NCBI GenBank assembly: GCA_964577215.1
Contig: CAZNYK010000043.1
Location: forward strand, 1-29,845
Direction: 5' to 3'
Origin: UBA2329 sp964577215
GTDB taxonomy: Bacteria; Bacteroidota; Bacteroidia; Chitinophagales; Saprospiraceae
DNA: 29,845 nt
Positions 23,895 to 29,845 of this stretch are shown here, piece by piece (position 1 is the first letter of the stretch; every line of letters starts with the position of its first letter). The position numbers and the translations under genes were made by a program. A model generated the notes under the pieces. It did no database searches, was not told the origin of the DNA, and saw only the letters and a list, made by a program, of their open reading frames with translations.

Positions 23895-25208
23895 TCAAAT
23901 CTGGTACCTCAACCCGATCGCCAGACCTGCCTGCGTATAGCTTTGCTTAGTGGCAAACTGAGCCGTGGTAAACGATTTAGGATAGGCGCGCAGGTGCGGC
24001 TCGGCCATGATCTGAAGATTGTGGCGGATTTTGAAAGCGACTCCTGCTCCCGCATACCAGCCGATGCCCAGGCGATTCCGGAATGCCGGCGTGCCCTCTT
24101 GTTCGAGGGAGGCAAAGCTCACGGGCATTTCGCCTTCGGGCAGGTACATGCTGCCTTGCTGCCGGAAAAGCATATTGATCAAAATTCCGCCGTGTGCGGA
24201 GAGCAGCCACCGGTTCACAGGAAATTCATAACCCGCAAGCACGGGAATATCTATGGAGCGGTAGCGGTTTTGGATGGTGTGTTCCCGGTGGATGGTCTCA
24301 TACAAGGTGTCCACACCGGTGATCTGTCCGCCCGGACCGATGATGTTGATGATGGTGAAGCGCTCTTCCGTTTCGGTGACGTAACGCAGGCGTTCGTTGA
24401 TTTGGGTGTAATTGAAACCACTGCGAAGGGTAAGCCCGAAGCGGGTGCTTGCGGCTATGCGCGCGCCGAAGCTGTAGCTGAAATCGGGTTGCTCGCTGCG
24501 TTCTCTCATTTGGGCGTAGGCGGCATCTTCCGATGTGCTGCCGCGCGGCTCGAGTTGCCGCATGGCCAGGTCGGGAGAGGCGGTGAGTTCAACATGCAGG
24601 CGGAGGCCGATCTTGCCGAAGGTGGCGCACTTGGAAGCTTCGGGGAAATTTCGCGTACGGGTCAGGAGCCTGAAATCGGATCGGGTTGGTATAGGCGCGG
24701 AGGGAAAGGACTCTGCTCTCCGGGAGAATGACTCCTCCACCAGAGCACCGGTATTGCCGGCAATTGATCCTGTATCTTCCTGCGGTGTATCATATGAAAT
24801 GGCATGGTTTTTCCCGGTAGGGCCGGTTGCCGGCGCATTTTGCCGGTATGGCGCAATGGGGGAATCAAGGGCTGTTGCCGGCTTCTGGTACTGGGAAACC
24901 GCTGCTTCGGTGATGACCTCCGGGGGGGGGATAATATCCGCTTCAGACACTGGTGCGAGGGCTGCCGTTGCCTGAACCGGCGTTGGGTTGGGCGCAATTT
25001 CCTCTACCCGCCACTCGGAGCGGGGTATGAGCAACGTGGCTGCCGTGCAGGCTGCGATCAGGAAGCCCGACAGTTTGGAAGGCGCGGCTATGATGCCGGC
25101 CCGGCGGCGGCTTTCTTCAATGCGTTCCCATAAATGCATGGGGGGCTCCACGCTGTGGTTTTCCAGGCGGCGGCGAAAAAGGTCATCGATGGGATGGCGT
25201 CGGTTCAT
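23895..25208 (-). CDS. Anti-sigma-like membrane protein fused to a C-terminal outer-membrane-barrel-like domain
   Basis: The 437-residue protein has a cytoplasmic N-terminus (DDLFRRRLENHSVEPPMHLWERIEE, residues 8-32) of the kind seen in Bacteroidota sigma-partner proteins, a single membrane helix (about 45-62, LSGFLIAACTAATLLIP), and a long Pro/Ala-rich linker to about residue 190. The C-terminal 240 residues show alternating strands with aromatic ends (FSYSFGARIAASTRFGLTLRSGFNYTQIN, IPVLAGYEF, LGIGWYAGAGVAFKI) ending in GLRYQI, typical of a porin-like beta-barrel. The ATG overlaps the sigma gene's stop by ATGA, so the two are translationally coupled. I infer that it restrains the sigma factor and may couple envelope state to transcription. 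How one chain would span both membranes is unclear. Confidence 0.75.
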   Translation of the reverse strand: MNRRHPIDDLFRRRLENHSVEPPMHLWERIEESRRRAGIIAAPSKLSGFLIAACTAATLLIPRSEWRVEEIAPNPTPVQATAALAPVSEADIIPPPEVITEAAVSQYQKPATALDSPIAPYRQNAPATGPTGKNHAISYDTPQEDTGSIAGNTGALVEESFSRRAESFPSAPIPTRSDFRLLTRTRNFPEASKCATFGKIGLRLHVELTASPDLAMRQLEPRGSTSEDAAYAQMRERSEQPDFSYSFGARIAASTRFGLTLRSGFNYTQINERLRYVTETEERFTIINIIGPGGQITGVDTLYETIHREHTIQNRYRSIDIPVLAGYEFPVNRWLLSAHGGILINMLFRQQGSMYLPEGEMPVSFASLEQEGTPAFRNRLGIGWYAGAGVAFKIRHNLQIMAEPHLRAYPKSFTTAQFATKQSYTQAGLAIGLRYQI

Positions 25209-25774
25209 ACAGCAATTTTTTTATCTCCTACCAACCAAAGTTGAAGCATTTTGCGAGCTTTGACCAACTGCGAGCGGGAAGTACTTTCCTGGATGTTGAG
25301 CAGGTCTGCAATTTCCTTATGGGTGTACCCTTCGATGGCGAAGAGATTGAACACCACGCGGTATCCGTCGGGCAGCCGCGCGATCAGGCGCAAGAGGTCT
25401 TCTTCGTCTAATTGCCCGTACACATCGGGTTCTTCGGCAATTTCAAAATCCCATTCCGTGCCGTTGTGTTCGGGCCGGAAGTTGTGGCGCTGATAATGCC
25501 TGAGGGCGGTATTGACGGTGATCTTCCTTATCCACCCTTCCAAAGCCCCTTTGAACTGAAAATCCGCGATGCTGTCAAATACCTTGATGAACGCATCCTG
25601 CAGCAGGTCTTCGGCTTCTTCGCGGCTGTGGGCATAGCGAAGGCATACAGCCATCATTCTGCCGGAATAGCGCCGGAAAAGCTCCTGCTGGCAGGCGCGG
25701 TCTTCCCGGATACAACCTCGTGCGAGTTCTTCTTCAGTCACTTGCGTTTTTTCAGGTTTTGCCCGGGCAGACAC
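25205..25774 (-). CDS. ECF-family RNA polymerase sigma factor
   Basis: The 189-residue sigma-70-type factor has region 2 at about 27-95 (CQQELFRRYSGRMMAVCLRYAHSREEAEDLLQDAFIKVFDSI, split in the family's usual 2.1-2.4 order) and region 4 at about 128-182 (ARLPDGYRVVFNLFAIEGYTHKEIADLLNIQESTSRSQLVKARK). No region 1.1 or 3 is present, as expected for ECF factors. No ATG is available at the N-terminus; a GTG at 25774 is the likely start and an in-frame TGA lies upstream at 25808-25810. It is coupled by ATGA to the membrane protein that probably controls it. Its target genes cannot be read from the sequence. Confidence 0.92.
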   Translation of the reverse strand: MSARAKPEKTQVTEEELARGCIREDRACQQELFRRYSGRMMAVCLRYAHSREEAEDLLQDAFIKVFDSIADFQFKGALEGWIRKITVNTALRHYQRHNFRPEHNGTEWDFEIAEEPDVYGQLDEEDLLRLIARLPDGYRVVFNLFAIEGYTHKEIADLLNIQESTSRSQLVKARKMLQLWLVGDKKIAV

Positions 25775-25965
25775 TATGGAGATACCTCCCGGACGCTTTT
25801 CGCTGCTTCATAAACGGCATTTTTTTGTCCTTATGGCGTTCTTAACCAGCTTTAGTAGGTAAATATACAAGGTTTCCTGAAAATGGTTTGAGATTTTATT
25901 TCAGCAAAGGCGGAGCGCCTCCATCAAAGCGCTTGAAGAAAATAACCTCCATTTCGATTTTTGAC

Positions 25966-25973
25966 TACTTTTG
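25966..25973 (+). promoter_or_regulatory. Candidate -7 box of the MaoC/SDR pair
   Basis: TACTTTTG matches TAnnTTTG perfectly, 48 bases upstream of the ATG at 26022. No TTG lies at the usual 18-20 base distance, so this is based on the -7 box and location only. It lies in the 247-base gap between the divergent sigma gene and the hydratase gene. Confidence 0.45.
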
Positions 25974-26021
25974 CGGCTGTTCAATATTGCCTTTTGCATC
26001 AACCAAACTTCGGAGCAGACC

Positions 26022-26423
26022 ATGAAAAAAGAATACAAAGTAGGGGATAAGGTCAGCTATTCCCGGCGTTTTCACGCTGAAGACGTCCATGCATTTGCCG
26101 AGGTGAGCGACGATGACAACCCGATTCATTTGGACGACAGCTTTGCCGCAGCCACGGTGTTCAAGCGAAGGGTGGTGCACGGGATACTTACTACTTCCAT
26201 GTTCTCCAAAATTTTCGGCACCATCTATCCCGGCACAGGGGGGATTTACCTGAGCCAGACTGCCAAGTTCCTGCGGCCTGTTTTTGTGGGCGATGAAGTG
26301 ACTGCCGAAGTGGAACTGATAGACTTTAATCCCGAAAAAATGATCGGCTTGTTTACCACGCGCTGTTTTAATGCAGCCGGAGAATTGGTGGTTGACGGCG
26401 AAGCAAAAATCAAGCTGCCATGA
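26022..26423 (+). CDS. MaoC-family (R)-specific enoyl-CoA hydratase-like protein
   Basis: The 133-residue protein is a hot-dog-fold hydratase. Its active-site motif S-x-D-x-N-P-x-H is present at residues 29-36 (Asp31 and His36, the same numbering as PhaJ of Aeromonas caviae), followed by VVHGILTTSMFSKI. It would hydrate trans-2-enoyl-CoA or a related thioester to the (R)-3-hydroxy form in fatty acid metabolism; the substrate is not determined by sequence. The ATG at 26022 fits. The stop overlaps the start of the following SDR gene (ATGA), so the two form an operon and may act in related lipid steps (inference). Confidence 0.9.
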   Translation: MKKEYKVGDKVSYSRRFHAEDVHAFAEVSDDDNPIHLDDSFAAATVFKRRVVHGILTTSMFSKIFGTIYPGTGGIYLSQTAKFLRPVFVGDEVTAEVELIDFNPEKMIGLFTTRCFNAAGELVVDGEAKIKLP

Positions 26424-27283
26424 CCGGTAAGGTATGCGTAGTGACCGGGGCAACAGCCGGCATCGGCTATGAAACAGCCCTGGCTTTGGCTGCCAAAGGC
26501 GCTTCGGTGGTGCTCGCAGGGCGCAATCCGGAAAAGGGCGCCGCAGCGATAGACAGGATCAAAGCGGCCACAGGCAATGAAAACCTCTTTTTTGTAGAAG
26601 CCGATATGGCCGTGCAAGCCTCCATACGCGAAGCGGCAAAGGCGATAAGGGAGCGTTTTCCTGGCATCGATGTGCTGGTGAACAACGCGGGCACCTGGGT
26701 GTCTCACCATACCTTGACTCCTGATGGGGTAGAGACCGTATTTGCCGTTAATCACCTGGCGTATTTCCTGCTGACGCACCTGCTGTATCCTGCTTTGCGG
26801 AAGGCCCCGGATGCCCGCATCGTCAATGTGGCTTCCGATTCGCATTTCCAAACGGATTTATTTCTCAGCGACCTCAATCTCAGCAACAACTATTCCGGCC
26901 TTCGCTCCTATGCGCAGTCCAAGTTGGCCAATGTCATGTTTACATACGAATTCGAACGGCGCAAACCCGACGCACAGGTTTCCATCTATGCCGTGCAGCC
27001 CGGCCTGGTGCATACCGATATTGGACTGAAACACACCACCTGGCTTCATGCGCTGGCATGGAAGGTCAGGCGTACTCTGTGGAAAAGCCTTACCCCGGCG
27101 GAGGGCGCCGAAACCTCTGTATTTCTGGCTTCCTCTGCCGAAGCGATCGGGAAAAGCGGCTTGTACTGGGATCGCTGTAAACCCAAGCCGTCGGCAAAAT
27201 GCTCTTATAACAATGACAACGCCGCCCGGCTATGGGAGATCAGCCAGGAATGGTGCGGCATAAGCGATTTTTTCAGGCCATAA
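26420..27283 (+). CDS. Short-chain dehydrogenase/reductase, retinol dehydrogenase-like
   Basis: The 287-residue NAD(P)-dependent oxidoreductase has the Rossmann motif TGATAGIG (residues 9-16), a basic residue in AGRNPEK favouring NADP(H), NNAGTW, catalytic Ser in NVASDSH, and Tyr164-x-x-x-Lys168 in SYAQSKLAN. The VQPGLVHTDIG segment follows. The overall pattern is that of the retinol dehydrogenase/WW-domain oxidoreductase-like SDR group; the true substrate is unknown. It overlaps the MaoC gene by four bases. Its 3' end overlaps the convergent monooxygenase gene by 11 bases. Confidence 0.9.
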   Translation: MTGKVCVVTGATAGIGYETALALAAKGASVVLAGRNPEKGAAAIDRIKAATGNENLFFVEADMAVQASIREAAKAIRERFPGIDVLVNNAGTWVSHHTLTPDGVETVFAVNHLAYFLLTHLLYPALRKAPDARIVNVASDSHFQTDLFLSDLNLSNNYSGLRSYAQSKLANVMFTYEFERRKPDAQVSIYAVQPGLVHTDIGLKHTTWLHALAWKVRRTLWKSLTPAEGAETSVFLASSAEAIGKSGLYWDRCKPKPSAKCSYNNDNAARLWEISQEWCGISDFFRP

Positions 27284-28595
27284 CTCCGGTGTGTTTCCGG
27301 GGCCTCCACTCCGGCGCATCCTTCGGCACCAAACGCTGTACCTTGTTGAAGAAAGGCTGGAAATGCACCTCTATGGCGTGGCGCGGCGTGTGCAGGAACT
27401 CCCCGGCGATCTCGTCGGAATCCCGTTCGGCCAACTCCCGCACATTGGCCGGGATGCGGGCCCTGCCGGCTGCAATATTGGCAGCCAGTTTCGACTGGAT
27501 ATCCGACAGCGGCCATATGCATCCCTGCGGCTGCATCAACCCGATGAAAAACAAGTTGGGATGACCGGGATGTATCATGCGCAGGTACAGCGGGATGCGC
27601 TCCGCATCCTCGTAGTTGATAAATTCTTTGGAGAAAAACGGAAAAACGATCTTGTACCCCGTAGCGGCTACTATCGAATCGAACGGTTCGGATTTTCCAT
27701 CTGCAAAATGCACCGTATGGCCCTCCGCGCGCAAGATACCCCGGCGCGGATGCACCCGCCCGTGCCGGATGCGGTAGAGCAGTTCAGAGTTGAGCGTAGG
27801 ATGCGCCCCGGTGACCGGGAAGTCGGGTTGTTCCAGGCCGTAGCTGCGGTAGTCGCCCACCTGGAAGCGAAGGGTGAGTTGACGCAGGGCGCCGCTCAGG
27901 AACCTGGGCAGGCGGGAGAGCAGGCCGTTGAAAGTGTCGGTGGGTTTGCCCATGAAAAACTTGGGAACGATGTACTGCGGCCGCCGCATGCTGATGGCGG
28001 TGAATTCTGCCACGCGGCTGATCTCCACGGCGCAGTCGCAGGCGGAATTGCCCGCGCCGATCACAAGGACGCGTTTGCCTGCGAAGGGGGCGCTGGTTTT
28101 GTAGTCGTGGGCATGCAGCAGTTCGCCGGCGAACGTGCCGGGAAGTTCCGGCATGCGGGGTACGGAGTGATGGCCGTTGGCCACGAAGAGGTAGTCGTAG
28201 TCATGCGTTTCGCCGTTGTCCAGCAGCACAGACCAGCGCCCACCGGGCAGTTTCTCCACATGCCGCACAGCCGTATTGAAGCGGATATACGGTTCCAGTC
28301 CGAAGTGTTCGGCATAAGACTCGAAGTATGCCAGAACCTGCTGGTGCGAGGGGTAGTCAGGATAGTCTTCCGGCATGGGAAAGTCAATGAACTCCGACAT
28401 CTTCTTTGAACTGATGATGTGGGTGGTTTCGCACACGCTGGAGTGCGAAGCGCCTGAAGTGTATATCCAGTTGCCGCCCACTCGGTCGTTTTTTTCGTAG
28501 CAAATCACGTTGGTGATGCCTGCCTGCAGAAGGTTTTTTAGTGCGGTCAGCCCGGAGCAACCGGCGCCGATGACGCATGCGGTTTTGTTTTTCAT
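27273..28595 (-). CDS. Flavin-containing monooxygenase (FMO-like)
   Basis: The 440-residue protein is a class B flavoprotein monooxygenase. It has the FAD Rossmann motif VIGAGCSG (about 8-15), GGNWIY, the FMO signature FAGELLHAHDYK (F-x-G-x-x-x-H-x-x-x-Y), and the NADPH site VLVIGAGNSACDCA. Typical FMO sequences continue with VAATGYKIVFPFF. It would use NADPH and O2 to oxygenate a soft nucleophile (N or S) or perform a Baeyer-Villiger reaction; the substrate is unknown. The ATG at 28595 places the FAD motif close to the N-terminus as usual; an ATG at 28637 would add 14 residues encoded by the GTTGTCG repeats and is less likely. Confidence 0.9.
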   Translation of the reverse strand: MKNKTACVIGAGCSGLTALKNLLQAGITNVICYEKNDRVGGNWIYTSGASHSSVCETTHIISSKKMSEFIDFPMPEDYPDYPSHQQVLAYFESYAEHFGLEPYIRFNTAVRHVEKLPGGRWSVLLDNGETHDYDYLFVANGHHSVPRMPELPGTFAGELLHAHDYKTSAPFAGKRVLVIGAGNSACDCAVEISRVAEFTAISMRRPQYIVPKFFMGKPTDTFNGLLSRLPRFLSGALRQLTLRFQVGDYRSYGLEQPDFPVTGAHPTLNSELLYRIRHGRVHPRRGILRAEGHTVHFADGKSEPFDSIVAATGYKIVFPFFSKEFINYEDAERIPLYLRMIHPGHPNLFFIGLMQPQGCIWPLSDIQSKLAANIAAGRARIPANVRELAERDSDEIAGEFLHTPRHAIEVHFQPFFNKVQRLVPKDAPEWRPRKHTGVMA

Positions 28596-28604
28596 GAGTA
28601 CGAT

Positions 28605-28628
28605 GTTGTCGGTTGTCGGTTGTCGGTT
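28605..28628. repeat. Heptanucleotide array GTTGTCG (3.4 units)
   Basis: Three perfect tandem GTTGTCG units fill 28605-28625, followed by GTT, just upstream of the monooxygenase start codon. The same heptamer occurs singly at 29799-29805 and 29838-29844. Confidence 0.9.
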
Positions 28629-28659
28629 TAGCTGCATACCGTTGTAAGTTGCCCGCTGC

Positions 28660-28687
28660 TCTATGCTCTATGCTCTATGCTCTATGC
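28660..28687. repeat. Heptanucleotide array TCTATGC (4 units)
   Basis: Four perfect tandem units TCTATGC lie between the divergently placed repeat upstream of the monooxygenase gene and the end of the cytochrome assembly gene at 28709. The unit is the same as in the two arrays around the IVS-type gene. Confidence 0.92.
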
Positions 28688-28708
28688 AGTACCCCGACCC
28701 CATGTTTC

Positions 28709-29794
28709 TTACTCCCTATCAATAAGCGCATCTCTTACTCTGTCCATCCTGAAATTCAGTTGCGCCATCCACACGCCGATGAGCGTCCAGCCGATGATGG
28801 CCGGGTAGAAGATCATGCGCATGGTATTGTCCAAATCTTCGCCTCCGAGGGCCGGGTTGCCGCCCGCGCCGGGGTGCAGGCTGTCGGTGAGCCGCGGAAT
28901 GACAAATATGAGCGGTATCAACGCCGAGAAGGCGAACAAGTTATATACTGCCGCCAGCCGCGCCTTGCGTTCCGGGTCTTCGAAGGCGGCTCGCAGGATG
29001 AAGTACGCGATGTAGATAAACAGCGCAATGGCCGTCATGTTTTGTTTGATATCCCAGCTCCAGTATGCGTTCCAGGTGTTTTTGGCCCAGATGGCGCCGG
29101 TGACCAAGCCGAGGATGCCGAACAGTACGCCTACCCGCGTGTAGGCCGCTGCCCGGCGGTCGTCTTCGGCGTCGAAGCGGCGCAGGTAGCCGGCGCTGTG
29201 CCGCACCGAGCCGATGAAGAGCAGGATCATGGCAAACCAGAGCGCCACGTGGAAGTAGGTATTGCGGATGGTCTCGTAGAGGATATTGCGAAAGGGGAAG
29301 CGTATGCCGCCGGGCCCTTGATTCAACTTCTCAACGGGCGTGTTGATCCATGCGGCGGCGCCGGCAATGGAATCCACCGCTTCCTGCGTGATCGAAACGG
29401 CGCTGGGCAGCACGGAGGGGCCATCCACGGGGTTGTCCAGGATGAGGGTGAGTGCGGCCGTCTTGGCATCGATGGGCAGCACGGCGGGGATGTCGAAGGT
29501 AGCTTCGAGTTGGTTTTCCGAGATCGCTTTCAGGGCTTTGGCGCCCAAGGCCCGTTCATTGTCGAGCTTGAGCCAGGCGCGCATGCTGGCTTCGCCTTGC
29601 CGGTAAAAGCTGTTGTAGCCCTGTACGGTGAGGGTTACTTCCGCGCCGGCGCGCAGTAGTTGCGGTTTGGCGCTGAGGATGCCGGGTTTGAGCGGGGCCA
29701 GCATGCCTGCGGTGAGGGCGTACAGCACCAGGAGCACGCCGAGGGCTTTCCACCAGTGGCGGAGGAGAGGAGATGATGGCTTGGTTTGAGTCAT
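28709..29794 (-). CDS. ccsA: CcmC/CcsA-type cytochrome c assembly protein with N-terminal extracytoplasmic domain
   Basis: The 361-residue membrane protein belongs to the heme-handling family that brings heme to apocytochrome c. The diagnostic tryptophan-rich segment lies in GAIWAKNTWNAYWSWDIKQNM, read as two adjoining parts near residues 234-254, and several membrane helices surround it (FHVALWFAMILLFIGSV, VGVLFGILGLVTGAIWA, AIALFIYIAYFILRAAF, FSALIPLIFVIPRL, MIFYPAIIGWTLIGVWMA). Before this core is one helix (about 16-34) and a region of about 120 residues with beta strands (EVTLTVQGYNSFY, QLEATFDIPAVLP, AALTLILDNP) outside the usual CcmC/CcsA layout. The ATG at 29794 is preferred to a GTG six codons earlier. 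The single cytochrome gene of this window is a possible client. Confidence 0.85.
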   Translation of the reverse strand: MTQTKPSSPLLRHWWKALGVLLVLYALTAGMLAPLKPGILSAKPQLLRAGAEVTLTVQGYNSFYRQGEASMRAWLKLDNERALGAKALKAISENQLEATFDIPAVLPIDAKTAALTLILDNPVDGPSVLPSAVSITQEAVDSIAGAAAWINTPVEKLNQGPGGIRFPFRNILYETIRNTYFHVALWFAMILLFIGSVRHSAGYLRRFDAEDDRRAAAYTRVGVLFGILGLVTGAIWAKNTWNAYWSWDIKQNMTAIALFIYIAYFILRAAFEDPERKARLAAVYNLFAFSALIPLIFVIPRLTDSLHPGAGGNPALGGEDLDNTMRMIFYPAIIGWTLIGVWMAQLNFRMDRVRDALIDRE

Positions 29795-29798
29795 GTGC

Positions 29799-29845
29799 GT
29801 TGTCGGTTTCACCCGCCGAAGCCTTGGCGAAGGCGGGGTTGTCGG
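29799..29845. repeat. Hairpin flanked by GTTGTCG heptamers at the window edge
   Basis: GTTGTCG at 29799-29805 and 29838-29844 flank a 26-base hairpin (29812-29837; outer stem CCCGCC/GGCGGG, inner GCC/GGC, TT loop). The array may continue past the window end. It lies in the 5' region of the cytochrome assembly gene. Confidence 0.6.

Noticed and set aside
25775..25830. Upstream ATG for the sigma factor
   Set aside because: The ATG codons at about 25840-25815 on the minus strand are in another frame, and a TGA at 25808-25810 closes the sigma frame upstream of the GTG.
27291..28409. Plus-strand open frame of 372 codons opposite the flavin monooxygenase
   Set aside because: The minus strand carries both nucleotide-binding motifs and the FMO signature. 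The antisense translation shows no recognisable domain.
28613..29659. Long plus-strand open frame of 348 codons opposite the cytochrome assembly gene
   Set aside because: It is antisense to a gene with clear membrane helices and a tryptophan-rich heme motif, and its translation is low in hydrophobic order and has no family features. High-GC antisense frames of this kind are common.

Overview
The window looks like chromosomal DNA of a Bacteroidota bacterium, most likely of the Saprospiria lineage (inference). The evidence is a giant surface protein with SprB and PKD repeats and a gliding-motility type C-terminal (type IX secretion, type B) domain, a DUF2480 protein, a bacillithiol deacetylase (BshB1), an ECF sigma factor overlapping a membrane/beta-barrel partner, and promoter boxes of the Bacteroidota type (TTG, about 18-20 bases, TAnnTTTG). 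No rRNA, tRNA, CRISPR, phage or transposase gene is visible. Genes are close-packed and mostly housekeeping or envelope related.

Layout. Minus strand 1-3019: DUF2480 protein (runs into the window edge), scpB, an unknown 181-aa protein and a TraB/GumN-family secreted protein. Plus strand 3238-6088: a histidine kinase/response regulator pair and a small secreted or membrane protein. 6179-7300: a small minus-strand gene, then a 622-base gene-free stretch with a highly foldable element bounded by short inverted ends and a 28-base direct repeat. Plus strand 7301-13331: a NuoE-NuoF fusion and a molybdenum formate dehydrogenase alpha subunit, together a predicted soluble NAD-linked formate dehydrogenase. 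The two genes are separated by a four-helix-bundle (IVS-type) gene set between inverted heptanucleotide arrays. A membrane protein with an SRPBCC-like domain follows. 13492-13560 holds a probable remnant of a LuxR-type regulator.

From 13611 come pgi (glucose-6-phosphate isomerase), a convergent lipoprotein cytochrome c whose signal peptide is written in a 7-base tandem repeat, bshB1, the 1,958-residue type IX secreted protein, a DUF3667-like membrane protein and miaE. The minus-strand pair at 23895-25774 is an ECF sigma factor with a translationally coupled anti-sigma-like/beta-barrel protein. A MaoC hydratase and an SDR overlap by ATGA at 26022-27283, and a flavin monooxygenase converges on them. 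The window ends with a CcmC/CcsA-type cytochrome c assembly protein carrying an extra N-terminal domain.

The most unusual layer is the repeats. Three different perfect 7-base units (GATAAAG, TCTATGC, GTTGTCG) occur as short tandem arrays, one inside a coding sequence where copy-number change would switch frame. A 16-base palindrome related to GGCGACTTAAGTCGCC occurs four times and overlaps or abuts the stop codons of scpB and the formate dehydrogenase gene. These, the foldable element at 6951-7216 and the IVS-type cassette are the best candidates for something undescribed.
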